DNA of 64,000 nucleotides from Candidatus Aenigmatarchaeota archaeon (GCA_016198585.1 JACQII010000005.1:1-64000); one strand, 5' to 3'; shown: positions 1 through 8,336, numbered from the stretch's first letter. The notes: generated from the letters alone by a model not told the origin. Numbers and translations are program-made.

Positions 1-245
1 AAGAGTTTATTCTTATATATGTACTTTGCTATATATGTAAAAATACACTATCTATGAAAAATATAAATGACAGTATGGTTTATAAAGGATGTTATATGGT
101 ATATGTTTTTGTCTTTCCCGGGGTTCCGCATTCCAGGGGAGAGTGAGAGGTGGAAGCGGACATCCCTCGAAAACAGGCATCAATAGGCCATACACGTATG
201 CGAGGCGAAGAGCGGGCATTTAAAGATGATTTCCCAGCCTGTCTC
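1..245. other. AT-rich intergenic region at window start
   Basis: No gene is supported here. The first ~115 bases are AT-rich, unlike the rest of the window, with several TATATA and TTTATAAAGG stretches. One copy of the 21-bp GTGAG-N10-GGACAT site lies at 143-163. A TATA-like ATTTAAAG at 218-225 is placed about 24 bases before the ATG at 246. A longer frame from a GTG at 150 exists but would place this TATA box inside coding sequence. Confidence 0.5.
143..163 (+). repeat. 21-bp site copy 1 (GTGAG-N10-GGACAT)
   Basis: Exact GTGAG, 10 variable bases, exact GGACAT. It lies left of the small gene at 246-545. Base 10 of the spacer is C, as in all copies. Confidence 0.7.
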
Positions 246-545
246 ATGATCCAGGCTAGCAAAACGAGTGAACGCATCCAGATGGGGAGATGGTGGCTGG
301 AGCGGGAAGCCAGCCTCGAACCCAATGGGCAGGTCTGGGTACGGTGGCGCTACGGCACCCCAGAGAGCTGCTACTATTCCCCGCTGATCAAGGAAGGCGA
401 CCGGATCGTCTACATTGACATCCTGGCGGAAGACCGGCGGAGCATGGTCCACCTGCCCGCCGAGGTCGACGTCAGCTTCGGCGGCTCGGAGGGAGTCTTC
501 CGCCCCTACCTCCTGGACGAGAGCGCCAACCCGCCGGCCAAGTGA
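246..545 (+). CDS. Small hypothetical protein (99 aa)
   Basis: I do not recognise the family. The product is acidic and soluble, has no signal peptide or membrane segment, and carries a tryptophan-rich start (GRWWLER) followed by what look like alternating beta strands (QVWVRWRYG, RIVYIDILAED). I chose ATG 246 because an ATTTAAAG box lies ~24 bases upstream, the leaderless arrangement used by neighbours; a GTG at 150 would add 32 residues. Its stop codon TGA is embedded in the GTGAG of 21-bp site copy 2, so the gene is bracketed by copies 1 and 2. Confidence 0.6.
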   Translation: MIQASKTSERIQMGRWWLEREASLEPNGQVWVRWRYGTPESCYYSPLIKEGDRIVYIDILAEDRRSMVHLPAEVDVSFGGSEGVFRPYLLDESANPPAK

Positions 546-562
546 GACGTGGGAACGGACAT
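542..562 (+). repeat. 21-bp site copy 2 (GTGAG-N10-GGACAT)
   Basis: Exact match to both half-motifs at the fixed 10-base spacing. It overlaps the stop codon of the 246-545 gene and sits 28 bases before the next start at 590. Confidence 0.7.
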
Positions 563-589
563 ATGAGCTTCCTCGGAGAATAAGGGTAT

Positions 590-946
590 ATGATCGACCA
601 TGTCCCGTTCTCCCCGGTCTGGAAGGAAAGCCTGGCGACGGGGGCCAGCCTCTTCTGCATCTCCTTCGTCATCCGCTCTGTCCAGGTCGCCCAGCTCACC
701 GTGGGCTTCGCCCTCTTCTTCATCTTCCTCGGCGTCGTGCTCCAATCCACCGAGCGGTCGTTCACCTCCCTCTGGCTGGGCATCAAGCTCTTCCAGACCC
801 TCTCCATGGTCGTCCTCGGCATCCACATCCTTGTCACCCTGACCGACCTGTTCTTCTGGGCCGCCTTGATCCTCGCCTGCGGCGGGGTCTTCCAGTTCAT
901 CACCCTCTCCCTCTGGTTCCGGGGATCCCTGGAAATCGAAGACTGA
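590..946 (+). CDS. Four-helix small membrane protein (118 aa)
   Basis: Four hydrophobic segments cover residues ~18-35, ~38-55, ~62-80 and ~86-108, joined by short loops. No conserved motif is recognised. The ATG follows GGGTAT, a pre-start sequence also seen at the recombinase gene (2844) and SulP gene (5464). The gene is bracketed by 21-bp sites at 542-562 and 954-974 in the same orientation. Function unknown; a small integral membrane protein is all that can be said. Confidence 0.7.
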   Translation: MIDHVPFSPVWKESLATGASLFCISFVIRSVQVAQLTVGFALFFIFLGVVLQSTERSFTSLWLGIKLFQTLSMVVLGIHILVTLTDLFFWAALILACGGVFQFITLSLWFRGSLEIED

Positions 947-953
947 CTCCAGA

Positions 954-974
954 GTGAGACATGCGATCGGACAT
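954..974 (+). repeat. 21-bp site copy 3 (GTGAG-N10-GGACAT)
   Basis: Exact half-motifs at 10-base spacing, 7 bases after the stop of the 590-946 gene. A TCTCAC at 990-995 could pair with GTGAGA at 954-959 to form a ~42-base folded element. Confidence 0.7.
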
Positions 975-1015
975 CCGGAAGCCGGCTACCTCTCACTTTC
1001 GCCGCGGGAGGGAAG

Positions 1016-1036
1016 GTGAGCCTTCGAAGCGGACAT
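1016..1036 (+). repeat. 21-bp site copy 4 (GTGAG-N10-GGACAT)
   Basis: Exact half-motifs. The last base coincides with the stop codon of the minus-strand DUF483 gene, so this copy marks its 3' border. Confidence 0.7.
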
Positions 1037-1908
1037 TACCACGGCCTGGACTGCAGGACGTTCTCCGCGATCGCGCTGTTCACCGCGGCATGCGCGGCAT
1101 GCTCCCTGGTCCAGAGGAAATACGCGTTCATGTGCAGGAGCAGGTTCCGGTACATCATCCCGGTCACCGCATCGTACCTCTCAAGCCCTGCGCGGATCTC
1201 CTTCCCGTGCGTGGCTGCGCGCGCACAGCCGGGCGCGCAGGGGAACAGGTCCATGGTAAAGTAGGACGAGACGACGTCCTCGGGCAGGTCCCGAGAGCGC
1301 GCCGTATTCTCACCCACCCTCCCTGACGGCATGCCGAGCAGCGCCTCCAGTTGCCGGCGTGGCCGTGTCTGCGGTTCCTGGAGGATGGCCTGCACCTCAG
1401 GCCCGCTGGTGCCCTTCCCCAGGGCGCCCTGGTCTGCCATCTGCTCCATGGCCGTCCGCTCCGACGCCACGAACGTCTCGACGCAGCACTCGGGAAGGCC
1501 GAGGAGCTCCCCATCCAGGCGGATCCCCTCGAGATACGCCTCACTCCTCCGGCCCTGGCGGATGTCCTGGGTCGCTTGGCGGAACGCTGCCCTCACTTTC
1601 CCGGGATCTGCCTCCTGGGAGAAATAGAAGCGGCCGTAGAGGGTGCCGCTCCCCAACGTGGGCTGGAGCGCATACCCAACTCTCACTTTCCCCTCCAGCC
1701 CCTTGACCTCGGCGTAGATGCTCTCCTCCTCGAACGCCCGACAAGCCTGCCCGTAGTCTTCCGGAAGCTCCCCGACTCCCAGGGCTGGGGTGGTGATCGC
1801 CGCCGCCTCCCGGGCCCCGGCCAGGACCGGGAAGTACGCGTCCAGGGCAAAGAGTGGCCAGATAGCCTGGGTCGCCCGCTCCCACGTCTCCCACACCTGT
1901 CGTTCCAT
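1036..1908 (-). CDS. DUF483 family protein
   Basis: This 290-residue protein carries the features I associate with archaeal DUF483: the LPECCVETF segment near residue 140 and SYFTMDLFPCAPGC near residue 215, both with paired cysteines that could bind metal. Biochemical role unknown. Start M at 1908 is chosen because GATTTAAAG (1929-1937, minus strand) lies ~25 bases upstream; a longer frame begins at 1974 but would overlap that box. The TATA box itself lies inside 21-bp site copy 5, so the site could also act as an operator. Confidence 0.75.
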   Translation of the reverse strand: MERQVWETWERATQAIWPLFALDAYFPVLAGAREAAAITTPALGVGELPEDYGQACRAFEEESIYAEVKGLEGKVRVGYALQPTLGSGTLYGRFYFSQEADPGKVRAAFRQATQDIRQGRRSEAYLEGIRLDGELLGLPECCVETFVASERTAMEQMADQGALGKGTSGPEVQAILQEPQTRPRRQLEALLGMPSGRVGENTARSRDLPEDVVSSYFTMDLFPCAPGCARAATHGKEIRAGLERYDAVTGMMYRNLLLHMNAYFLWTREHAAHAAVNSAIAENVLQSRPW

Positions 1909-1923
1909 GCCCTCCCCTGGGGA

Positions 1924-1944
1924 GTGAGCTTTAAATCCGGACTT
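1924..1944 (+). repeat. 21-bp site copy 5 (GTGAG-N10-GGACTT)
   Basis: One mismatch (GGACTT for GGACAT). The spacer contains TTTAAA, the probable TATA box of the DUF483 gene. Closely similar to copy 6 in front of the recombinase (ATTTAA spacer). Confidence 0.65.
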
Positions 1945-2091
1945 TCCCTGCCCGCCTCCCGAGCCAACCCGCACTTTTGGAGGTGTTTTCCCTCCTGGAC
2001 CCCACCCCTCCCCTCACAAACCACCCCGTTCCCCGAGACCGCCCAAAAACCACATCCCCGAGAGTGGCGATACATACCGATTTCCAGCCCA

Positions 2092-2119
2092 ATGTCCGGA
2101 AATAGGTCTTTCCGGACAT
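2092..2119. repeat. Perfect 11-bp inverted repeat related to the 21-bp site
   Basis: ATGTCCGGAAA and TTTCCGGACAT are exact reverse complements separated by 6 bases. ATGTCCGGA is the same half-motif as in the 21-bp sites, so this looks like two half sites head to head. Could be an operator, a recombinase site or an RNA hairpin. Confidence 0.6.
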
Positions 2120-2161
2120 GCAGATCAGGCTCGGGCGATGACCGGGAACCTCTGACTTGCC

Positions 2162-2347
2162 GTGTACAGAACGGTGACGCGAACAGTGGCGCAGTCAGAG
2201 GAGAAGCTCTAAAGCTACTTCCTGACCGGGCTCGTCCAAAAGAATATCCTTCTGGACTTTCCGGCTATCATCGTCCACGATCCTGCCGCCATCACGTATC
2301 AGAAGATCTCCTTTGCCGACCTCGCCCGCCAGGTCTGGGGAGCCTAG
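2162..2347 (+). pseudogene. Possible broken small gene with in-frame TAA
   Basis: Reading from GTG 2162, the frame has 16 codons, then TAA (2210-2212), then a protein-like stretch (YFLTGLVQKNILLDFP, then HDPAAITYQ) to TAG at 2345-2347. The post-stop part looks like genuine protein but has no usable start codon. Most likely a remnant gene, in keeping with the shuffled character of this region. It could also be chance; no family is recognised. The rest of 2120-2449 holds nothing else I can support. Confidence 0.3.
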
Positions 2348-2449
2348 CTCGGCGGCCGCCGCAGGGAAGGTCATGCCGGACGCTGGAAGACACCGATGAA
2401 ACCTATTTATGTCCATAGACCAACGACAACGCAAGGAGGCTGTTGATCG

Positions 2450-2782
2450 ATGGTCACGGTGATTGCGGTCCTGGTGCAGTTCGTGCTGAGCCTGCTCGTG
2501 TCCGGGATTCTGATCTACGTCGTCACCAAGGCCCTCCGGCAGAAGGAAGGAGTCGGCACGGCCCTCGGCGCTGCCCTCGTCGGGTCGGTCATCTATGCTG
2601 GGGCGTATTTCTTCCTGGGCACCGGGATCCTCGCAGCGCTGGTCGGCGGGGTCGTCTGGCTCATCGCTCTGGGCAGCCTCTACGAGATGGGGTGGACGAA
2701 GGCCTTCGCGATCGCCTTCATCGTCTGGTTCCTGGCCACGGTGATCGGCACGTTCCTGCCCACGCTGACCGGGCCGCTCTGA
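2450..2782 (+). CDS. Hydrophobic membrane protein (110 aa)
   Basis: Four predicted transmembrane segments (residues ~5-25, ~37-57, ~60-78, ~85-104) with a short basic loop (KALRQKEG) after the first. No family recognised. A TATA-like CTATTTATG at 2402-2410 and a GGAGG at 2432-2436 lie upstream, the latter 13 bases before ATG, rather far for a standard Shine-Dalgarno site. The gene precedes the recombinase and 21-bp site copy 6. Confidence 0.7.
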   Translation: MVTVIAVLVQFVLSLLVSGILIYVVTKALRQKEGVGTALGAALVGSVIYAGAYFFLGTGILAALVGGVVWLIALGSLYEMGWTKAFAIAFIVWFLATVIGTFLPTLTGPL

Positions 2783-2803
2783 CCTCGTGGAACCCGCAGC
2801 ACC

Positions 2804-2823
2804 TGTCCGGATTTAAGTCTCAC
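2804..2823 (-). repeat. 21-bp site copy 6, inverted (TGTCC-N10-CTCAC)
   Basis: Opposite orientation to copies 1-5. The spacer includes ATTTAA, the likely TATA box of the recombinase gene 21 bases downstream. Nearly the same sequence as copy 5 read from the DUF483 gene's own strand. Confidence 0.7.
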
Positions 2824-2843
2824 CTCGACCATAGAGAGGGTAT

Positions 2844-3404
2844 ATGCCGCGCACCTTGCCCCGGTTCCTGAGTCCCTTGGAGGTCGCGGAAATGTTCCGC
2901 GTGACCACCGACCTGCGGGATTGCATGCTGCTGAAGTGCCTGTACTACCTTGGTCTCCGCAACAGCGAGGCACAGCACCTCCAGATCGAGGACATCGACG
3001 TCATCAACCGGACGGTCAAGGTCGTCCAGGGCAAGGGAAAGAAGGACCGCTACGTCCCCATCCCCGGGTCGTTCGGTGACGAGTTGCGCGCCTTTATTCA
3101 GGGCCGTTCAGGACCCCTCTTCGCGGGCCGCGCCGAAGGCCTGCTCTCGGACCGGCACATCCGGCGCCTCGTGAAAGAGGCGGCTGTCCGTGCGGGGGTG
3201 CGCAAGGCGCAGGAAATCCACCCCCACACCATGCGCCACTCCTACGCGACCCACCTCCAGAACGCGGGCGTCCCCCTGAACGTGATCCAGAACATCCTGG
3301 GCCACGCGCGCCTGGAGACGACGACCATCTACACCCATCTCGGCATCGAGCGCACCAAGGAGTGGGTCGAGAAGGCCTTCGCCGACAAGACGATCGAGAA
3401 GTAG
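2844..3404 (+). CDS. Tyrosine recombinase, catalytic domain only (XerA-like)
   Basis: Site-specific recombinase that would cut and rejoin DNA through a tyrosine. Visible catalytic residues are Arg in GLRNSEA (~residue 37), Lys in GKGKKDRYVPI, the HTMRH box (His and Arg), His in LGHARLETT, and the nucleophile Tyr in TTIYTH. At 186 residues it lacks the ~90-residue N-terminal SAM-like core-binding domain of normal Xer or phage integrases. Start ATG follows a TATA box (2811-2817) by ~30 bases. It sits beside six 21-bp repeated sites, which makes it the obvious candidate to act on them, though this is inference. It could instead be the chromosomal dimer resolvase or a truncated integrase. Confidence 0.9.
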   Translation: MPRTLPRFLSPLEVAEMFRVTTDLRDCMLLKCLYYLGLRNSEAQHLQIEDIDVINRTVKVVQGKGKKDRYVPIPGSFGDELRAFIQGRSGPLFAGRAEGLLSDRHIRRLVKEAAVRAGVRKAQEIHPHTMRHSYATHLQNAGVPLNVIQNILGHARLETTTIYTHLGIERTKEWVEKAFADKTIEK

Positions 3405-3436
3405 CGGACCGTCTCCATCGCTTCATATGGTAAGGC

Positions 3437-4453
3437 TCACTCGGCAAGGTCGAAGAAGAACGGGGGCATCCAGAAGTAGTGTCGGCCGAGGAACCTCGCA
3501 AGGGCGGGCAAATCCTGCAACTGATTCAGCTGCTGCCCGATGTTTTCTCCAGTGTGGCGGTACGCGTACGGTCTTTCGAACCCGTTGAGCTTGTCATGCT
3601 TTTCGAGACAGTCCGCAGCCTGGGAAGGGCGGCCAGCCTGGTGGTGGAGCCATCCCAGATAGAAGTAGACCCCCGAGAGATAGTCCCAGCGCCCGTCAGG
3701 GTCCTTCTCCTCCCTCTCCTGCAGGCTGCCGAAGCCCCGATACTCTGAAAAGGAGACGGGGTATGTCTGCAGAACACGCTCAAGGGTTTCGAGGGCCTTG
3801 TCCGTGTCGCCCATCCAGCCATACGCCGTTGCCAGGCCGATCAAGGCCTCGTGATCGCTGGGGTCCTGCTCTGCGAGGCTCTGAAAACAGGCAATTGCCC
3901 GGGGATCCCTCTGGGAGAGGTAGAGGTTCCCCAGCGGCAATAACGCCTCGGGGACTTCAGCCTTCGCCCGCTCAAAGCATGCGATCGCCCGGTCTGGAGA
4001 TCCGCGCTTTTCATGGGCGAGTCCTAACGGATAATACAGGCGCGGCTCTTCGGGTCGCAGATCAACTGCTCTCTGGAAGTACGTGAGCGCCTTCTCCAGG
4101 TCAGGATCAGGATCATCCCCCGAAGCGTCCTGCTTCAAGAAGAACTTCCGGAATATTTTCCTCACCGCCCCGAGGGACCCCTGTGGACCTTCAGTTCGCA
4201 TGAGATAGGCCGCTCCGACAAAGGAGTAAAAGTGAGGGTTATCCGTCACGTGCTCCAGGGTAGGTTCACCGACTTCGATGATCCGTTCCCACGCGTCTCT
4301 CGAGAAGTTGTCCCGCTGGAGCGCTTCTAGCGCATGGACGAGATCCTCCCCCGAGGCTCTCCTCCACTCCTGCGTCTCCGGGTTGTCCCGCAGGGCATCC
4401 TCAAGTTCAGACCAGCCGAACTGCTCCTCGAAATAGTCATCAAGCTCTCCCAT
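3437..4453 (-). CDS. TPR repeat protein
   Basis: About 338 residues with several tetratricopeptide repeats from ~110 to ~290 (for example ALTYFQRAVDLRPEEPRLYYPLG, residues ~115-137, and LIGLATAYGWMGDTDKALETL). TPRs form helical scaffolds for protein-protein contacts; no enzymatic domain is seen. The acidic N-terminal ~90 residues are helical and unassigned. Start M at 4453 is preferred over ATG 4462 because the box CTTAAACC (4474-4481, minus strand) is ~24 bases upstream, giving a leaderless message. Partner unknown. Confidence 0.8.
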   Translation of the reverse strand: MGELDDYFEEQFGWSELEDALRDNPETQEWRRASGEDLVHALEALQRDNFSRDAWERIIEVGEPTLEHVTDNPHFYSFVGAAYLMRTEGPQGSLGAVRKIFRKFFLKQDASGDDPDPDLEKALTYFQRAVDLRPEEPRLYYPLGLAHEKRGSPDRAIACFERAKAEVPEALLPLGNLYLSQRDPRAIACFQSLAEQDPSDHEALIGLATAYGWMGDTDKALETLERVLQTYPVSFSEYRGFGSLQEREEKDPDGRWDYLSGVYFYLGWLHHQAGRPSQAADCLEKHDKLNGFERPYAYRHTGENIGQQLNQLQDLPALARFLGRHYFWMPPFFFDLAE

Positions 4454-4553
4454 ATATACCATTGACGGCCGGTTTAAGAAAGCGATAAAGGATGTTGCTG
4501 CGTTCCTGGTATGGGTTCCAGCTGCCCATGACGACCGTCAGAAACGGTCAAGC

Positions 4554-5333
4554 TCAGAGGATGGGTGGAAGCGGTCCGGCGACTGGTCGGATGCTGAAGT
4601 CGTGGTTTGCATACGAGCGAGGATGTCTGGCGTCCACACCAATCAACACCGTATCTTCATTCTGCCCAAAGAGGTGACTCTGCCCCCACCGCACGAGGGC
4701 AACATCGAGCTGTCCAGAAACCCCATCCTTCTCGTCTCGCGGAGTGAAGTAGAGGATAGTCGTCCGTCCCAGAGGAGACAAGGCCTGCTCCCACGACACG
4801 GGAATGACGTCTGTCGGAATCCCAAAGACGTCATCCCACGCGGCCACCGGGTATCCGTGCGACTCGGGAACAGACACTTCTCCGACCTCCTCGTCTCCAT
4901 GCAGAACGATCCTGCGATATCGGTGCGTCCCTTTCCCATCGACCTCATAGGCGATGGGACTGTGGCCGCGAGGGACTCGCAACCCCGTCCCTGTCCATAT
5001 CGTCGTCCGCCACGCGCGTTCTCTCGCGTAGACGTCATCATGCATGGTCCTACCCTCGCGAAGGGCAGCTTCGACCTGTCTCTGGAGGAAGAGCTCCTCC
5101 GCTGCGAGAGACAGGCGAGTGCTCTTCTCCAGATCGCTCAGTGAGCTGTAATAGTCCGAGCTGGTCTGCCGCGTCCGAGGGGAGAAGACCAGGTGGTATC
5201 CCGGACGATCATAGCGCACGGAGGCCTGAGCAGGGCTGGATGCAGCAGGAATCTCCAGATGCCCCTGCAGTTCCGTAGCTCGGTACGGCGTGTGGGTCAC
5301 ATCCTCTTCGCCCTGATCCATGAAATGGACCAT
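4554..5333 (-). CDS. Hypothetical soluble protein (259 aa)
   Basis: Not recognised. Two parts are visible: an N-terminal region with a charged helix (LSLAAEELFLQRQVEAALREG) and a C-terminal beta-rich region with HRYRRIVLHGDEEVGEV and a final RWGQSHLFGQNEDTVLIGV strand pair. No signal peptide or cysteine pattern. The frame is open to a GTG at 5423, but ATG 5333 is chosen because GATTTTTATG (5354-5363, minus strand) gives a TATA box at ~25 bases. The gene is divergent from SulP. Confidence 0.65.
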   Translation of the reverse strand: MVHFMDQGEEDVTHTPYRATELQGHLEIPAASSPAQASVRYDRPGYHLVFSPRTRQTSSDYYSSLSDLEKSTRLSLAAEELFLQRQVEAALREGRTMHDDVYARERAWRTTIWTGTGLRVPRGHSPIAYEVDGKGTHRYRRIVLHGDEEVGEVSVPESHGYPVAAWDDVFGIPTDVIPVSWEQALSPLGRTTILYFTPRDEKDGVSGQLDVALVRWGQSHLFGQNEDTVLIGVDARHPRSYANHDFSIRPVAGPLPPIL

Positions 5334-5463
5334 GCCTCTTCTTCGAGAGCAGACATAAAAATCTTCCGGCGCCCGGAGAGGGAAACCGTCTGCCAGAGAC
5401 GAAGATACTTGGGGATGCGGCACTTAAATACCGGCAGCGACCAAGTATGACACCGGGTAGGGT

Positions 5464-7272
5464 ATGGGTATCAGTCTGGACGTGGGCAGCTACCTCAGGA
5501 ATGCGGCCGTCTTCGACCTGAAGGCGGGCTTCATCACCGCCGTGGTAGCGTTGCCGCTGGCGATCGCCTTCGCCATCGCCTCGGGAGTCAGCCCGATCAT
5601 GGGCCTCTACACGGCCGTGATCGCCGGCATCCTCGGCTCCACGTTCGGCGGGTCGTCGTTCTCGATCACCGGCCCGACGGGCGCGATGACGGTCATCATC
5701 CTCTCCACCGTCGGCAAGTTCGGGGTCGAAGGCCTCCTGCTCGCCGGCCTCTTCGCCGGACTGTTCCAGGTCGCCTTCGGCGTCCTGCGCCTGGGCAAGA
5801 TGGTGAAGTTCATCCCCCTCCCGATCGTCTCCGGGTTCACCGCCGGCATCGGCGTCATCATCTTCATGGGCCAGATCGCGAACTTCTTCGGCCTGGCGAT
5901 CCCGCCCCATGAGCGCATCTGGGAGACCGTCGCCGCGATCGGGCAGGAGGTCAGCTCGGCCAACGACATCGCCGTCGGCATCGCCCTCGTGACTATCGCC
6001 GGGCTCCTGGTCCTGCCTAGGATACTCTCGCGGATCCCGGGCGTGAAGAACATCCCGCCATCGATGGTCATTCTCCTGGCTTCCACGGCCGCGGTGGTCG
6101 CCCTCGGTTGGAGCGTCCCCCAGGTCGGGAACATCCCCTCCGGGCTGCCGAGCTTCCAGATGGTCAACATCACCGTCGACCTGGTCCAGGCCATCCTCCC
6201 GGCAGCCCTGACGATCGCCCTCCTGGGCTCGATCGAGGCCCTGCTCTGCGCCGTGGTCTGCGACGGGATGACCAACACCAAGCATAAGAGCGACCGCGAG
6301 CTGGTCGCGCAAGGCATCGCGAACGTCGCGATGCCCTTCTTCGGCGCGATCCCCTCGACCGCGGCGATCGCCCGGAGCGCGGTGAACATCCGCGAGGGCG
6401 CCAAGACCCGCATGGCGGGGATCATCCACGGCGTCATCCTGCTGCTGGTGATCCTCTTCTTTGCGCCGTACGCGCAGCTGATCCCGAAGGCCTTCCTCGC
6501 CGGGATCCTCATGGTGGTCTCCATGCGCATGATCAACATCCACGAGTTCAAGACCATCATGCGGATCAGCAAGGCCGACGCCGCCGTCCTGTTCCTGACC
6601 TTCGCGCTCACGATCCTGACCGACCTGGTGTTCGCCGTCCAGGTCGGTATGGTCCTCGCCATCTTCCTGCTCTTCGCCCGCTTCACCAGGATCATCGACA
6701 TCAGCACCATGGAGCACTACGACGCGAACACGGGCATCAACGCCCTCGTCAACAACAGCCCCCTGCTGAAAGACAAGGTCGGCATCTACACCATCCACGG
6801 CCCGTTCTTCTTCGGGGCGATGAGCGTGTTCGAGCGGAAGCTCGACCAACACATCCACATCCGGCGGCCGTTCACCATCATCCGCATGCGGAACGTCCCT
6901 TTCATGGACAGCACGGCCGTGATCCGCCTCAACATCTTCATCCGGGAGCGGCAGAAGCAGGGAGGCAAGGTCTACCTGACCGGACTGAACAGGAAAGTCC
7001 GTTCCACCCTCTTCCGCGACGAGGAATTCTCGCGCCTCGTCCGGAAAGACGACGTCTTCGACCGGACGCGCCAGGCCTTGGACTACCTGGAAAAGGTCAT
7101 GGCCGACGCCGCGCCTGCCCCATCCGCGGTCGCGCAGGCCGTCGCCCCGCCGGCGACCGTGCAGACCAGCCCTCCACCCTCATCTGCGCCGTCGCCGTCC
7201 GACTCCGTTTCCAGCCGGTCGGCAGCTGACCCGCCCGTGGACCCGTCGGATTTATCTGGACGCTCCCCATAA
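5464..7272 (+). CDS. SulP-family anion transporter with STAS domain
   Basis: This 602-residue integral membrane protein should carry anions such as sulfate or bicarbonate across the cytoplasmic membrane. The N-terminal region has the SulP signature (ALPLAIAFAIASGVSPIMGLY) and ~11-12 membrane spans through residue ~410. A C-terminal STAS domain (~430-545) contains the FFGAMSVFERKL and MDSTAVI segments. The last ~55 residues are Pro/Ala/Ser-rich and disordered, which is unusual for the family. A TATA box CTTAAATA lies at 5423-5430. The exact substrate cannot be read from sequence. Confidence 0.92.
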   Translation: MGISLDVGSYLRNAAVFDLKAGFITAVVALPLAIAFAIASGVSPIMGLYTAVIAGILGSTFGGSSFSITGPTGAMTVIILSTVGKFGVEGLLLAGLFAGLFQVAFGVLRLGKMVKFIPLPIVSGFTAGIGVIIFMGQIANFFGLAIPPHERIWETVAAIGQEVSSANDIAVGIALVTIAGLLVLPRILSRIPGVKNIPPSMVILLASTAAVVALGWSVPQVGNIPSGLPSFQMVNITVDLVQAILPAALTIALLGSIEALLCAVVCDGMTNTKHKSDRELVAQGIANVAMPFFGAIPSTAAIARSAVNIREGAKTRMAGIIHGVILLLVILFFAPYAQLIPKAFLAGILMVVSMRMINIHEFKTIMRISKADAAVLFLTFALTILTDLVFAVQVGMVLAIFLLFARFTRIIDISTMEHYDANTGINALVNNSPLLKDKVGIYTIHGPFFFGAMSVFERKLDQHIHIRRPFTIIRMRNVPFMDSTAVIRLNIFIRERQKQGGKVYLTGLNRKVRSTLFRDEEFSRLVRKDDVFDRTRQALDYLEKVMADAAPAPSAVAQAVAPPATVQTSPPPSSAPSPSDSVSSRSAADPPVDPSDLSGRSP

Positions 7273-7277
7273 TAAGT

Positions 7278-7997
7278 ATGGTCAGTCCGCTCGCTTCCCT
7301 TGCCACGTCCGTTGCCCTTGGCCTCACGCTGGCCTGCGCCGCGCCGCCCGCCGCTCCTGCACCGTACCTCTCGGCAGAGGACCGGCGGGAAATAGCAGCT
7401 CTCGCGCACGATCTCGCCGGGCAGCGGAGCCTCTACCTAGTGTCTGAAGGAGCGTCAGCCGCGGACATCGCCGATTCCCTGTTGGGAACGCTCCGCGAGG
7501 CGGGGTTCCGCCACTTTCGCCTCCAGGGGATGGCCTACGATCCGACGGGGAGGCTCGAGCCGGTCGGCCCGCTCCCTCCAGAGGTTGATCTGCTCACCGC
7601 CGCGGCCGAAAACCTGGGGTACGAGGTTGGGGGATGCTCTGTTCCTGCAGCTGTCCAGGAGGAGGCAAGCCGCTACGACGCTGCTGGGAAAGGCCGGGAC
7701 GTCCTGCGCCGGACGTGGATGCGGCGCGCGGTCGAGGACGACCTGGCGTCGCGCCACTCGCCGGTCATGGTGTATGCGAACGGCGAAGGCGATAGCGATT
7801 TCTTCCTCGCCCAAGGTGGCATGACCCTCACCGTCGTGGACCCGGACAGCCTCCCGCGGAACCGGCGGTCCTACTACCGGCAGCGCCTGGTTAGCGTGGG
7901 TATGGATCCTGACCGGTTGGAAGGGGCGGTCGTGCTCCCGGGCGTGTCCGCGTTCGAGGTCGCGCTCCTGCTGCCGCCGGACGGCAAGAGTCACTGA
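7278..7997 (+). CDS. Putative lipoprotein, unknown function
   Basis: The N-terminal hydrophobic stretch ends in LTLAC at residues ~16-20, a lipobox-like site, followed by a Pro/Ala linker, so the mature protein is probably anchored outside the membrane. The remaining ~210 residues are acidic and of mixed alpha/beta character with no recognised family. It starts 6 bases after the SulP stop, but an ATTTATC box at 7248-7254 inside the end of SulP could give it its own leaderless transcript. Confidence 0.7.
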   Translation: MVSPLASLATSVALGLTLACAAPPAAPAPYLSAEDRREIAALAHDLAGQRSLYLVSEGASAADIADSLLGTLREAGFRHFRLQGMAYDPTGRLEPVGPLPPEVDLLTAAAENLGYEVGGCSVPAAVQEEASRYDAAGKGRDVLRRTWMRRAVEDDLASRHSPVMVYANGEGDSDFFLAQGGMTLTVVDPDSLPRNRRSYYRQRLVSVGMDPDRLEGAVVLPGVSAFEVALLLPPDGKSH

Positions 7998-8024
7998 GCA
8001 GGCCTTGGCGCCGTTCCTGGGGCG

Positions 8025-8336
8025 TCACACCCGCGGCGAGCAGGACGATTCGGCGTCGCCGGCAGTGAGCACGCAGCCCGGCTCCGGGCAGACCAGGCCC
8101 TGGGCGGCGATCTCCTCGTTCCCTGCGACGGGCGTCCGCTTCTCGTATCCTTCAGCTGCAGGAGCGTACCAGGTGCAGCCGCCATCGCCTGCGCCCGGGT
8201 AGATGGAGCCGACCGGCGAACCGGGGACCCCGGCCAGGGTGAAGCGGGGGAAGATCGAGAGCGGGCCGACCGCGAGGAAGAACGCGATCGCGAGCGCTGC
8301 CGCCGCGAGCAGGAGGTGGACGACAGTCAGGCCCAT
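8025..8336 (-). CDS. Small membrane-anchored protein with cysteines (103 aa)
   Basis: One N-terminal transmembrane helix (residues ~5-28) then an extracellular-type domain with four cysteines (GGCTWY, LVCPEPGCV, SSCSP) that may form disulfides or bind metal. It starts 5 bases after the stop of the upstream winged-helix gene, so the two are cotranscribed. No family recognised. The last residues overlap no other gene. Confidence 0.65.
   Translation of the reverse strand: MGLTVVHLLLAAAALAIAFFLAVGPLSIFPRFTLAGVPGSPVGSIYPGAGDGGCTWYAPAAEGYEKRTPVAGNEEIAAQGLVCPEPGCVLTAGDAESSCSPRV

Noticed and set aside
5209-6858. A ~550-codon open frame on the minus strand opposite the SulP gene
   Set aside because: The plus-strand SulP protein is clearly real; the antisense frame is low-complexity (Asp/Arg/Glu/His-rich), typical of GC-rich shadow frames.
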